From contig JBCBYV010000010.1 in assembly GCA_039815685.1 (NCBI GenBank), positions 75,093 through 139,092 on the forward strand: a DNA stretch of 64,000 nt. The letters run 5' to 3'. Both the position numbers and the translations under genes were made by a program. The stretch comes from Thermohalobaculum sp039815685. Its GTDB lineage: Bacteria; Pseudomonadota; Alphaproteobacteria; Rhodobacterales; Rhodobacteraceae. Shown here piece after piece: positions 26,795-35,295 of this stretch; position 1 is the stretch's first letter; each line of letters opens with the position of its first letter. Under the pieces are notes generated by a model. The model was not told the DNA's origin and ran no database searches. It was given only the letters and a program-made list of their open reading frames with translations.

Positions 26795-27883
26795 ATGCAA
26801 GCACCCTCGAGCATGCAGAGATGGGTCGCGAGATTGAAGAACAAGTTAAAGACCTGCATCTTGCATGTCGGGATCCACAAAACGGGCTCGACCTCGATAC
26901 AGAATGCGATTGAGGGCTATGATGATGGTCGAACGCTGGTGCCAAATCTCTCTTTCAAGAATCATAGTGTGCCCTTCCAGCTCATCTTTGCCGGCCCCGA
27001 AGATTATTCCAGCAACGAGCATGAGCGCGCCTCTGAAGCTTTCTACCGTAAGATGGCTGAAGAGATCCTTGAAATGATGTGCGATGGATTAAGCGAAGAA
27101 AGGTCATTCATTTTATTCAGCGCTGAGAGATTGTCCAATCTTGGTGCTGGTTCTCTATGGCGAATCCGGGAATTTATTCAGGAGTATTGTGATCGAATCG
27201 AGATCTTGATGTTCGTGCGTGAGCCTCTGGGATGGACGGCAAGCTGGTTTCAACAGGCCCTGACCCGCGGATTTGAGGTGCGTTCGGAACTGGTGAGCGG
27301 AAATATCCGGGATCGGTATCAAACCCTGGCTGGCGTTTTTGGAGCCGAGAGCATCCGCGTCCGTCGCTACGAGGAGAAGGAGGATTTTGGCGGCGATATC
27401 ATCGATCTCTTCGCGCATATCGTCGGCCTCGACAGCGCGCGCCTGAAAAAGCCGGCGAGTCCTGCGAACATCAGTGCTTCCGAGCTTACGACCCAGGCGA
27501 TGTATCGGCTTAATCGGGCGGAGGGGATTGCCGGCGTTTACCGCACGGTGCCGGAGGCGCGCTTGGCCTTCATCGGGGGGATCGACAGGCTGGTTGAGGA
27601 GAAGGGGAAGATCGATGCGCAACGGTTCGCGAATGCTGTGGATTGGGAAGACTTTGCCTTCGTCAACACGCTCATCGACCGGCCCTACGCGCTTTCACCT
27701 GCCTCGGATGCGTGTCTCGAGAGCTACATGATGGATATGAGCGATGCGTTGCTGGCTGCGCTAAACAAGCACCTCATCGATAGGGGCGTGCTGGAGGCCG
27801 AGACGCGGGATCCGGATCTCGCGCTGTCCCTATTTTTCGTTCTGGCGGCGGGTGAGCGTCTTGCGAAGAAGGCGGAGGGTTGA
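26795..27883 (+). CDS. Sulfotransferase-family protein, compositionally atypical
   Basis: 362 residues from ATG 26795, or 356 from ATG 26813; neither has a clear ribosome-binding site. Residues 24-34 (HVGIHKTGSTS) are the 5'-phosphosulfate-binding loop, and the LMFVREPLGWTASWFQQAL segment is the usual 3'-phosphate region of PAPS-type sulfotransferases. No signal peptide. The first ~600 bases are visibly richer in A and T than the neighbours (codons such as TTA, ATT, AGA), while the 3' third returns to the local GC-rich style, suggesting recent acquisition or a mosaic. It is on the strand opposite to the surrounding conserved block. The acceptor molecule is unknown. Confidence 0.75.
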   Translation: MQAPSSMQRWVARLKNKLKTCILHVGIHKTGSTSIQNAIEGYDDGRTLVPNLSFKNHSVPFQLIFAGPEDYSSNEHERASEAFYRKMAEEILEMMCDGLSEERSFILFSAERLSNLGAGSLWRIREFIQEYCDRIEILMFVREPLGWTASWFQQALTRGFEVRSELVSGNIRDRYQTLAGVFGAESIRVRRYEEKEDFGGDIIDLFAHIVGLDSARLKKPASPANISASELTTQAMYRLNRAEGIAGVYRTVPEARLAFIGGIDRLVEEKGKIDAQRFANAVDWEDFAFVNTLIDRPYALSPASDACLESYMMDMSDALLAALNKHLIDRGVLEAETRDPDLALSLFFVLAAGERLAKKAEG

Positions 27884-28282
27884 TGCCTCGTCGCTTGGCG
27901 CTTGGGTCATAGATGGCCGGGTCCGGCGGAGCAGAGAGAGGAACCGTCGCGGAGACCGCTCTCTGCGGCGCTACACGTCCGGTGGCGAACGCAGGGCTCG
28001 GTCGCCGCCATGCTCCGCTCGTGCGTTCCTATCGCTCTTTGGCGCGCAGTGACGCCGAACGATGTGTACTCGCACCGTCGCGAGCTGCCCCGTCGAGCGT
28101 GGCATCCAGTCGGTGCTTCTTGGAGAGGGCTGGTATTCTCGGAGACTGCTGGGAGGGGTGCTTCGTGAGCTTTTGGGCCTTGGTTTGCGGCGGTGGGTGC
28201 ATGGGCCGTGGAGTGGTTTTTGGGCCGAGCGCTCAATAGATGAGGTGTCGGGTGGTTCGATGGGCGTGTGCGAGGACAGAGG
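27884..28282. other. Intergenic region without recognisable gene
   Basis: 399 bases between the second sulfotransferase and the DUF900 hydrolase. No conserved protein, RNA gene or clear terminator was found; only short unsupported frames. Confidence 0.45.
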
Positions 28283-29338
28283 ATGGCCAGTGCTATGGCG
28301 TTTGGGGGCCGTGCGGCGTGCATGGCCCTTGGCACGATCGCTTGGATGATGGCGGCGCCTGTTCCGTCCCGCGCCGAGCCGCAGTCGGTCGATGGCGAGG
28401 TGCCGTTCCTGACGCTGCGCAACAAGACGGAGGCCGACGATCCCGGCGATCTCTTCGGCACCGAGCGCGGCGGTCTGAGTGCGGGTTACTGCCGCGCCCG
28501 GCGCTACGAGCTTCAGGGCCTCTCGAGGCTTGTGAATGCGGTGCCTGCGTTTCTTCGGGAGGAGTTTCTGCGGGTGGAGGAGGTGGACATCTCGGACGCC
28601 GCATCGCTCTACGACGCGCTGGGGGCGGGGGACGCGGCTGCGGATGCCCCGGTGATGTTCGTCCACGGCTACAACATCACCTTCGAGAAAGGCTGCCGGC
28701 GGGCGGCGCTCTTCCAGACGAATGCGGCTCTCGGCGGGCGTTTCCTATGGTTCAGCTGGCCTTCTACCGGAGCGCTGGCGCTCTATGCGCAGGATGAGGC
28801 GAACCTTTACTGGAGCGTGCCGGATCTTGCGGACGCGATCATCGAGCTCGAAGGCCGCTTCGGTGCTGGCGTGGTCGAAATCGTGGGGCATAGTCTGGGG
28901 GCGCGGGGCGTCGTGCTTGCGCTCCAGGACGTGGCGTATCGGCGCCCCGATATCCGGCTCGGCGAGATCGTGCTGCTGGCGCCTGACATGGATTTCGCGA
29001 TCTTTCAGCGGATGCTGCCGCGCATCGCGGCAATCGCCGAGACGATCACCGTTTATGTGAACACTGACGACCGGCCGCTTGCGCTTTCGGCGGAGCTGCA
29101 TGGCTATCCCCGGCTCGGTGAGGCGGGGAACGCCGTGGAAGCGCTCGCGGGCGTGGAGGTGATCGATGTGAGCGAGCTGTCCGCGGCGACGCCGACAAGG
29201 CACCTCTACCACCTCTATAGCGAGGAGGTTGGAGAGGATCTGGACCAGCTCCTGAATGGCGGAGTGCGTGCCGCGGAGCGCCGCAACCTCGTCCGAACGG
29301 GTCCGAATACATGGAGCCTTCGAGAGGGCGCCGATTGA
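28283..29338 (+). CDS. DUF900-type alpha/beta hydrolase, exported
   Basis: 351 residues from the ATG at 28283, preceded by GAGGACAGAGG. A signal peptide ends near VPSRAEP. The alpha/beta-hydrolase core shows the oxyanion strand MFVHGYNITFEKGCRR, the FLWFSWPSTGALALY segment typical of DUF900 proteins, and the nucleophile elbow EIVGHSLGARG with S204; a LLAPDMDF segment and a C-terminal HLYHLYSEE can supply Asp and His. The substrate is unknown; the family includes uncharacterised bacterial esterase/lipase-like proteins. It lies in an accessory segment between sppA and rpsA on the strand opposite to them. Confidence 0.8.
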   Translation: MASAMAFGGRAACMALGTIAWMMAAPVPSRAEPQSVDGEVPFLTLRNKTEADDPGDLFGTERGGLSAGYCRARRYELQGLSRLVNAVPAFLREEFLRVEEVDISDAASLYDALGAGDAAADAPVMFVHGYNITFEKGCRRAALFQTNAALGGRFLWFSWPSTGALALYAQDEANLYWSVPDLADAIIELEGRFGAGVVEIVGHSLGARGVVLALQDVAYRRPDIRLGEIVLLAPDMDFAIFQRMLPRIAAIAETITVYVNTDDRPLALSAELHGYPRLGEAGNAVEALAGVEVIDVSELSAATPTRHLYHLYSEEVGEDLDQLLNGGVRAAERRNLVRTGPNTWSLREGAD

Positions 29339-29432
29339 TCGGGCGCTGAGGCACTTGGACCGGCGACGGCCGATTGCTTCGCCTTAGGGGCAAGGGCCGC
29401 GTCGGACCAGAGAGAAGCGGTCGAACGATCCT

Positions 29433-29511
29433 GTCGTCTCGGGGTTTGCCGGGGGATCGACACCAGAAACGAGTGCTCGGCAGCCTGGATCGCCGGGTCA
29501 AGCCCGGCGAT
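29433..29511. repeat. REPIN-like doublet (D2)
   Basis: Right unit 29489-29511 is a perfect palindrome, ATCGCCGGG-TCAAG-CCCGGCGAT. The left unit (29433-29460) is a degraded inverse copy reading GTCGTCTCGGGGTTTGCCGG. Orientation matches D1. Confidence 0.65.
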
Positions 29512-29580
29512 TACGGCAGTGGTACAGGCTGATCGGATGACGCTGTGGAGCGCGGACCGATCTGGCGTGCTCACGGCGGT

Positions 29581-29643
29581 TGCGTCGTTGTGGGGCTCTA
29601 TCCGGCGACGCCGGCTGTGGATGCTCGGGTCAAGCCCGAGCAT
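29581..29643. repeat. REPIN-like doublet (D3)
   Basis: Right unit 29621-29643 is a perfect palindrome, ATGCTCGGG-TCAAG-CCCGAGCAT. The left unit (about 29583-29610) is a degraded inverse copy reading TCGTTGTGGGGCTCTATCCG. Orientation matches D1. Confidence 0.65.
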
Positions 29644-29725
29644 GACGTGAGCGCGTGAGGTCAGGAGGTGCTCCGACCCGGCGATGGCGGCAGTGGTGCG
29701 GGCGGATCGGATGGCGCTCTTGCAG

Positions 29726-29757
29726 AAAGGGCGCGGAGATTGCTCTCCGCGCCCTTT
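29726..29757. terminator. Rho-independent terminator, probably bidirectional
   Basis: A 14-bp stem (AAAGGGCGCGGAGA / TCTCCGCGCCCTTT) with a TTGC loop is followed by a T run on the plus strand and by TTTCTG on the minus strand. It lies just beyond the rpsA stop and between convergent genes, so it can end both transcripts. Confidence 0.88.
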
Positions 29758-29781
29758 TTCGTCCGATGGTGAGCGCTTGGC

Positions 29782-31470
29782 TCAGTCGTCGCCCTGCTGC
29801 TGCTTGAGGGCGGCGCCGAGGATGTCGCCGAGGGATGCGCCGCTGTCGGAGGAGCCGTACTGCTCGACGGCTTCCTTCTCCTCGGCGATCTCGCGGGCCT
29901 TGATCGAGACGCTGAGGCGGCGGGCGGCCTTGTCGATCGCGGTGATGCGCGCATCGATCCGGTCGCCGATCGAGAAGCGGTCCGGCCGCTGCTCCGAGCG
30001 GTCGCGGCTGAGGTCCGAGCGGCGGATGAAGGCCTTCATGCCCTCGACCTCGACCTCGATACCGCCGTCCTCGATGGCGCTGACGGTGCAGGTCACGACC
30101 GCGCCCCGCTTGAGGCCCTGGGTCGCTTCCGCGAAGGGATCGCCGCCAAGCTGCTTGATGCCGAGCGAGATGCGCTCCTTCTCGGTATCGACGTCGAGCA
30201 CCACGGCGCGGACCATGTCGCCCTTCTTGAAGTCCTGGATCGCATCCTCGCCGGAGCGGTCCCAGGAGATGTCCGAGAGGTGGACCATGCCGTCGATATC
30301 GCCCTCGAGCCCGATGAAGAGGCCGAACTCGGTGATGTTCTTGACCTCGCCCTCGACCTCGGTGCCGGAGGGGAACTGCTCGGCGAAGGTGTCCCAGGGG
30401 TTGCCCATGCACTGCTTGAGGCCGAGCGAGACGCGGCGCTTCACCTGATCGACGTCGAGCACCATGACCTCGACTTCCTGGGAGGTGGAGACGATCTTGC
30501 CCGGATGCACGTTCTTCTTCGTCCAGCTCATCTCGGAGACGTGGACGAGGCCCTCGACCCCCGGCTCGAGCTCCACGAAGGCACCGTAGTCGGTGATGTT
30601 GGTAACCCGGCCGGTCCATTTCGAGCCGTTCGGGTACTTGGCCGCCACGCTCTCCCACGGATCGGCCATGAGCTGCTTCATGCCGAGCGAGATGCGCTGG
30701 GTGTCCTTGTTCACCTTGATCACCTGGACCTTGATGGTCTCGCCGATGTTCAGGATCTCGGACGGGTGATTGACGCGGCGCCAGGCCATGTCGGTCACGT
30801 GCAGGAGGCCGTCGACGCCGCCGAGATCGACGAAGGCGCCGTAGTCGGTGACGTTCTTGACCACCCCGTCGACGATGTCGCCTTCCTTGAGGCGGGCGAC
30901 GATCTCGGCCCGCTGCTCGGCCCGGCTCTCCTCGAGCACGGCACGGCGGGAGACGACGATGTTGCCGCGGCGGCGGTCCATCTTGAGGATCTGGAAGGGC
31001 TGGGGCACGCCCATGAGCGGAGTGACGTCGCGCACCGGGCGCACGTCGATCTGGGAGCCCGGCAGGAACGCCACGGCGCCGCCGAGATCGACGGTGAAGC
31101 CGCCCTTCACGCGGCCGAAGATGGCGCCCTCGACCCGGTCGCCGCCGTCATTGGCCTTCTCGAGCCGGTCCCAGGCTTCCTCGCGGCGGGCCTTGTCACG
31201 GCTGATGGCAGCCTCGCCCCGCGCGTTCTCGACCCGGTCGAGGAAGACCTCGACGGTGTCGCCCACGCCGAGTTCGGCGGGTTTGCCGGGGGCTGCGAAT
31301 TCCTTGAGATCGACGCGGCCTTCCACCTTGAAGCCGACATCGATGACCGCCTGGCCATTCTCGATAGCGATGACGGTGCCTTTGACGACCGAGCCTTCCT
31401 CGGGCGTTGCCTGCTCCAGGCTTTCGTTGAGCAGGGCTTCGAATTCGTCCATCGAGGCCATTTGGGCCAT
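29782..31470 (-). CDS. rpsA: 30S ribosomal protein S1
   Basis: 562 residues from the ATG at 31470 (MAQMASMDEFEALL), chosen because GGAG lies about ten bases upstream; an ATG at 31491 would extend it by seven residues. S1 binds mRNA leaders and helps start translation. Six S1 (OB-fold) repeats can be followed; the last four carry clear motifs such as VVKNVTDYGAFVDLGGVDGLLHVTDM, RVTNITDYGAFVEL, EVKNITEFGLFIGLEG and a degenerate sixth VTCTVSAIEDGGIEVEV. Long for its family only by normal alphaproteobacterial margins. It follows cmk, the near-universal partner, with a 136-base gap. Confidence 0.97.
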   Translation of the reverse strand: MAQMASMDEFEALLNESLEQATPEEGSVVKGTVIAIENGQAVIDVGFKVEGRVDLKEFAAPGKPAELGVGDTVEVFLDRVENARGEAAISRDKARREEAWDRLEKANDGGDRVEGAIFGRVKGGFTVDLGGAVAFLPGSQIDVRPVRDVTPLMGVPQPFQILKMDRRRGNIVVSRRAVLEESRAEQRAEIVARLKEGDIVDGVVKNVTDYGAFVDLGGVDGLLHVTDMAWRRVNHPSEILNIGETIKVQVIKVNKDTQRISLGMKQLMADPWESVAAKYPNGSKWTGRVTNITDYGAFVELEPGVEGLVHVSEMSWTKKNVHPGKIVSTSQEVEVMVLDVDQVKRRVSLGLKQCMGNPWDTFAEQFPSGTEVEGEVKNITEFGLFIGLEGDIDGMVHLSDISWDRSGEDAIQDFKKGDMVRAVVLDVDTEKERISLGIKQLGGDPFAEATQGLKRGAVVTCTVSAIEDGGIEVEVEGMKAFIRRSDLSRDRSEQRPDRFSIGDRIDARITAIDKAARRLSVSIKAREIAEEKEAVEQYGSSDSGASLGDILGAALKQQQGDD

Positions 31471-31606
31471 GCGCAAGGTCTCCATTTTCAACGTTTTGAC
31501 TGGCCGACCGGTTGGCTCCGGCGGTCTCTGGCTTCATGAGGCTGTCGAGGGGCTGCCGGGTGTCGGGACTTGGGCGCCAGCACGAATGCCCGGCACGGCG
31601 TCCCGA

Positions 31607-32284
31607 TCAGGACGCGGCCCGGCCCAAGGCGTCGTCGACGATGGCAGCCGCCGCGGCGGCTGCGGCGTCTATATCCATCTCGGTGGTGTCCAGCAAGTGC
31701 GCATCCGACGCCTGGCGGAGGGGGGCGCTCTTGCGCTCGCTGTCCTGGGCGTCGCGGGCACGGATGTCGGCAAGGACCTTGGCGACCGAGGTCTCCGCCC
31801 CGGCGGCGGTGAGTTCGAGATAGCGCCGCTCGGCCCGTGCCTCGGCGCTGGCGGTGAGGAAAAGCTTCACCTCCGCCTCGGGGCAGATGACCGTGCCGAT
31901 ATCCCGCCCGTCGAGCACCGCGCCGCCGATGCGGCGGGCGAACTCGCGCTGGAAGGCCACGAGCGCCTTGCGCACGCCGGGGAACTTCGCGACCCGGCTG
32001 GCCGCGCGGGCGGCGAGGGCTGTGCGCAGCCCCCGGATGCCGAGATGCTCGGCCCGCAGATCGCGGGCGATGAGCTCTGCCGCCCCCTCGTCGATCACGC
32101 CGCGCCCGGTATCCATCGCGAGCTTGCCGACGGCGCGGTAGAGGAGGCCCGTGTCGAGATGGGCGAAGCCGAACTGCGTGCAGAGCGCCTTGGCGACGGT
32201 CCCCTTGCCGGCACCAGCAGGCCCGTCGATCGCGACGGTGAAGGAACGCTCGTACGCAGTATCGGGTTCAGCGTCAGACGTCAT
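31607..32284 (-). CDS. cmk: Cytidylate kinase
   Basis: 225 residues from the ATG at 32284 (MTSDAEPDTAYERSFTV); upstream frame is not conserved. Phosphorylates CMP and dCMP to diphosphates. The P-loop is AIDGPAGAGKGTVAKAL, followed by FAHLDTGLLYRAVG (CMP binding), VLDGRDIGTVICPEAEVK and an RDAQDSERKSAPLRQASDA lid segment. An alanine-rich helix and tail close the protein. Part of the aroA-cmk-rpsA order that is conserved across proteobacteria. Confidence 0.97.
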   Translation of the reverse strand: MTSDAEPDTAYERSFTVAIDGPAGAGKGTVAKALCTQFGFAHLDTGLLYRAVGKLAMDTGRGVIDEGAAELIARDLRAEHLGIRGLRTALAARAASRVAKFPGVRKALVAFQREFARRIGGAVLDGRDIGTVICPEAEVKLFLTASAEARAERRYLELTAAGAETSVAKVLADIRARDAQDSERKSAPLRQASDAHLLDTTEMDIDAAAAAAAAIVDDALGRAAS

Positions 32285-32325
32285 CTCACTCGGCCTTGAT
32301 GCGCCGCTTAGGGGTAATCCCCTAT

Positions 32326-32356
32326 CGCGCGCCCCGTGCATAGATGGGGGCGCGCG
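32326..32356. repeat. 10-bp perfect inverted repeat between aroA and cmk
   Basis: CGCGCGCCCC / GGGGCGCGCG with an 11-base loop lies 42 bases upstream of the cmk start in the 215-base aroA-cmk gap. It may terminate aroA or shape the cmk leader; there is no T tract. Confidence 0.5.
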
Positions 32357-32499
32357 GAACGTTACGAAGATGTGAGCCCATTCCGCGGCGAAAATAAGGG
32401 ATTTGTGGCGGCGCTGGGTTCGGGATCGACACTTTATGGTGGTGGTCGTTTCGCGCGGTTGTCGGGCGCGGTCCTCTGGCACCGGCGGGGCGGACGGGG

Positions 32500-33867
32500 T
32501 CAGCTGTTGGCTTTCGTGATGGCGGCGCCGAGCCCGTTCATGAGATCGATGAAGCCCGGGAAGCTGGTCGCGATCGGGGACGCGTCGTCGATGCGGACGG
32601 GCCGTGCGGTGCCGAAGCCGAGGCAGGCGAAGGACATCGCGATGCGGTGGTCGAGATGGGTGGCGACGGTTCCGCCGCCTGGTACGCCATCGCCACCTCG
32701 CCCGTGCACCGTCATGCCGTCCTCGTGCTCGGTGACCTCGACGCCGTTCGCGCGGAGCCCGGCGACGACGGCGGCGATGCGGTCGCTCTCCTTCACGCGA
32801 AGCTCGCCGATCCCGCGCATGACCGTGTCGCCCGTTGCGAAGGCCGCGATGCAGGCGAGGACGGGGTATTCATCGATCATGCTGGGCGCGCGCTCCGGCG
32901 GGACCTCGACGCCCTTGAGCGCGCCGGTGTGGCGGGCGCGGAGATCGGCGACGGGCTCGCCCGAGGCGTCGCGCGGATTCTCCTGTGTGAGATCCGCGCC
33001 CATCTCGCCGAGTGTGCGGTAGAAGCCGTCCCGCGTGGGGTTGAGGCAGATGCCCGGGACTAGGATCTCGGATCCGGGCGCGATCAGCGCGGCAGCCACG
33101 GGGAAGGCGGCGGAGGACGGATCGCGGGGCACCGCGACATGGCCTGCGCGCAGCTCTGCCTCGCCCTTGAGGCGGATGGCGCGGCCGTCCTCGGTCTCGT
33201 CGGTGACGATCTCGGCTCCGAAGGCGCGGAGCATGCGTTCGGAGTGGTCGCGCGTCGCCTCCCGCTCGATCACCACCGTCTCGCCCGGTGCGTTGAGGCC
33301 GGCGAGGAGGACGGCGGATTTCACCTGCGCGGACGGCACCGGCAGGCGGTAGGTGACGGGTACCGGGGCGCGGGCGCCCTCGAGCGTGAGCGGCAGGAGC
33401 CCGCCGGCGCGGCCCATGGCGCGGGTGCCGAATTCGGCGAGCGGTGTGAGGATGCGGCCCATCGGCCGGCGGCGGAGCGAGGCGTCGCCGGTGAAGGTGG
33501 CCGCGATCGGGCAGGTCGCCATGAGCCCCATGATGAGGCGCACGCCGGTGCCTGCATTGCCGCAGTCGATCACGTCCTCGGGCTCCAGAAGCCCGCCGGT
33601 GCCGAGGCCGTGGACGCGCCAGGTGCCTTCGCCCGTGCGCTCGACGGTGGCACCGAAGGCGCGCATCGCATCAGCGGTGCGCAATACGTCCTCGCCTTCG
33701 AGCAAGCCCTCGATGGTCGTCTCCCCGATGGAGAGCGTGCCAAGGATGAGGGCGCGGTGGCTGACCGATTTGTCGCCCGGGACGACCGCTTCGCCCTTGA
33801 GCGGTGCGGTGGCGCGAGCGGTGGCGGGTGACGCAATGGCAAGGGGAGCGGTGGCGGCGGTGGACAT
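32500..33867 (-). CDS. aroA: 3-phosphoshikimate 1-carboxyvinyltransferase (EPSP synthase, class II type)
   Basis: 455 residues from the ATG at 33867 (MSTAATAPLAIAS), with AAGGA upstream. Joins shikimate-3-phosphate and phosphoenolpyruvate in the shikimate pathway. Key features are the substrate-binding GDKSVSHRALILG, the NAGTGVRLIMG loop at residues 104-112, SAQVKSAVLLAGLNAPG, TRDHSERMLRAFGAE and the C-terminal HLDHRIAMSFACLGFG. The sequence belongs with class II enzymes such as Agrobacterium CP4, but at the residue where CP4 has the alanine tied to glyphosate tolerance this protein has glycine (G106), the usual sensitive state. First gene of the aroA-cmk-rpsA block. Confidence 0.96.
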   Translation of the reverse strand: MSTAATAPLAIASPATARATAPLKGEAVVPGDKSVSHRALILGTLSIGETTIEGLLEGEDVLRTADAMRAFGATVERTGEGTWRVHGLGTGGLLEPEDVIDCGNAGTGVRLIMGLMATCPIAATFTGDASLRRRPMGRILTPLAEFGTRAMGRAGGLLPLTLEGARAPVPVTYRLPVPSAQVKSAVLLAGLNAPGETVVIEREATRDHSERMLRAFGAEIVTDETEDGRAIRLKGEAELRAGHVAVPRDPSSAAFPVAAALIAPGSEILVPGICLNPTRDGFYRTLGEMGADLTQENPRDASGEPVADLRARHTGALKGVEVPPERAPSMIDEYPVLACIAAFATGDTVMRGIGELRVKESDRIAAVVAGLRANGVEVTEHEDGMTVHGRGGDGVPGGGTVATHLDHRIAMSFACLGFGTARPVRIDDASPIATSFPGFIDLMNGLGAAITKANS

Positions 33868-34527
33868 CGGGGCGGGGTCCTTGATGGAGACGCAGGCCTG
33901 ATAGCGGCGGTCGTGCCGGGCGGCAAGCGCAAGGCGGAAAGCGCAGGGAGGTCGGGCAGGCGGCATCGCGGCTGGTCGCCGCGATCGGTTCCTGCGGGAG
34001 CACTTGGCGGCGGTCGTTGGGAGAGCCTGTGAGCGGGAGGCTTCCTTGCGACGTTGAAAAGTGGCTGGGGAGGAGCCTTGGGGGCTCCTTTTCAAGCGTG
34101 TCTCGAAGGACAGGGCGCCTCAAGGACGCCGTTGGCGCCGGCTTCGCCGGTGGCGTTGCCATCCTTGACCCGCCCCGACCTTCGGGTCTTGCGAGCCAGG
34201 GATGGAAGGTGGTGGCTGATTGATCCGCAGTCCTAGTGGTAGAGCTGAGACAGAAGATCCCGTTCGAAGTCATCCCCTGGCTCGATCCGGGGATCCAGAA
34301 AACCGCTCAATTCCAATCCTGTGGCAGCTATCTGAATTGCTGGGTCAGGTCCGGCAACGACAGCACCAAGCTTCTCGGCCGAACTATTAGCCGATGTGTC
34401 GGGCCGGTGGGTCACTCAGAGGTCGTCAGATGCAATGGTCCTGTATCCGATCGGCACTCTTCGTCTTCCGTTCACCGTCCCGTCGATATCCTGACGCGGG
34501 AGGGGGCGGGCCCTAGGTGCTTTTTCG
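33868..34527. other. 660-base gene-free region with a structured segment and a repeat doublet
   Basis: Between aroA (divergent side) and trmB. The part 34110-34215 contains several short hairpins with TTCG/GAA loops (for example GCCGGCTTCGCCGG around 34139 and ACCTTCGGGT around 34180) enclosed by CCATCCTT and AGGGATGG, which could pair. The part 34271-34359 is repeat doublet D4. No protein-coding gene is convincing. Confidence 0.5.
34271..34359. repeat. REPIN-like doublet (D4)
   Basis: Left unit 34271-34296 (CATCCCCTGGCTCGATCCGG…) and right unit 34335-34359 (AATTGCTGGGTCAGGTCCGG…) are inverted, partly decayed copies of the palindrome family. The trailing segment to 34387 ends TCTCGGCCGAACTATTAG, nearly the same as the sequence after D6 (TCTCGGCCGAACCATTAG), showing that the repeat extends beyond the palindromes. 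Confidence 0.65.
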
Positions 34528-35247
34528 TCAGCGTCTGCGGAAGGTCAGGTAGTGGGGGCGGCGACCTTCGCGGAGCGCCTTTCTCTCGTAGCGAGTGCCG
34601 GGCCAGCCGGGCCATGGGCTGCGCCAGTCGATCGGGCTCTCGGCACACCATTCGAAGCGGTTGTCGCGGTTCAGCTGCTCTAGGCTGTGGCGGACATAGT
34701 CCTCGATATCGGTGGCGATGCGGAACTCGGCGCCCGGGGCGAGGACGCGGGCGAGTTGCTCCAGCTGTTCCGGGTTCACGAAGCGGCGTTTCCAGTGGCG
34801 CTTTTTCGGCCAGGGATCGGGGTAGAGCAGGAACGCCCGGGCGATACTCGCCTCCGGCAGCACGTCCATCAGGTCGCGGGCGTCGCCCGCATGGATACGG
34901 AGATTGTGCACGCCCGCGCCTTCGATCGCCGAGAGCAGCATGGCCACGCCGTTGACGAAGGGCTCGCAGCCGATGATGCCGACATCCGGGTTGGCGGCCG
35001 CTTGCGCGATCATGTGCTCGCCCCCGCCGAAGCCGATCTCGAGCCAGACTGCGCGCGCATCCGGGAAGAGAGCGGCGAGATCGATGGCGCGGCGGTCCGG
35101 GTTTTCCTCCCAGCCGATGCCGGGCGGGGCGAGGGCGGCGAGACGGGTCTCGAGCAGCGCCTTTTGGCCGTCGCGCAACTTCTTGCCATGGCGGCGACCG
35201 TAGAAGTTTCGCCAGGGTGCGCCATCTTCGCGTTCCGGGGTGCTCAT
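34528..35247 (-). CDS. trmB: tRNA (guanine-N7-)-methyltransferase
   Basis: 239 residues. Methylates G46 of tRNA at N7 using SAM. The SAM-binding motif is WLEIGFGGGEHMIAQAAANP; the TrmB signature FLLYPDPWPKKRHWKRRFV and the terminal GTRYERKALREGRRPHYLTF are diagnostic. The N-terminal FYGRRHGKKLRDGQ is also typical. In many Rhodobacterales trmB adjoins metK; here a DUF2189 gene and a small ferredoxin gene separate them. Confidence 0.97.
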   Translation of the reverse strand: MSTPEREDGAPWRNFYGRRHGKKLRDGQKALLETRLAALAPPGIGWEENPDRRAIDLAALFPDARAVWLEIGFGGGEHMIAQAAANPDVGIIGCEPFVNGVAMLLSAIEGAGVHNLRIHAGDARDLMDVLPEASIARAFLLYPDPWPKKRHWKRRFVNPEQLEQLARVLAPGAEFRIATDIEDYVRHSLEQLNRDNRFEWCAESPIDWRSPWPGWPGTRYERKALREGRRPHYLTFRRR

Positions 35248-35295
35248 GTGGCGTTCGCTACGGCGGGCGATCCGGAATTGGAAGGGGGACGGGTG

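Larger units (their letters stand above)
29339..29781. other. Intergenic region carrying two repeat doublets and the rpsA terminator
   Basis: 443 bases between the convergent hydrolase and rpsA genes. It is nearly filled by two palindromic doublets (29433-29511 and 29581-29643), two related 36-38-base direct repeats that trail them (about 29510-29545 and 29685-29720, starting TTACGGCAGTGG / TGGCGGCAGTGG) and the hairpin at 29726-29757. Confidence 0.7.

Noticed and set aside
26463..26837. 124-codon frame upstream of the second sulfotransferase
   Set aside because: No start signal or homology; overlaps the sulfotransferase start.
30280..31539. 419-codon frame antisense to rpsA
   Set aside because: Repetitive Asp/His/Leu content mirrors the S1 repeats on the other strand.
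34110..34260. tRNA gene between aroA and trmB
   Set aside because: The stems do not form a cloverleaf and no T-arm GTTCRANTC is present.
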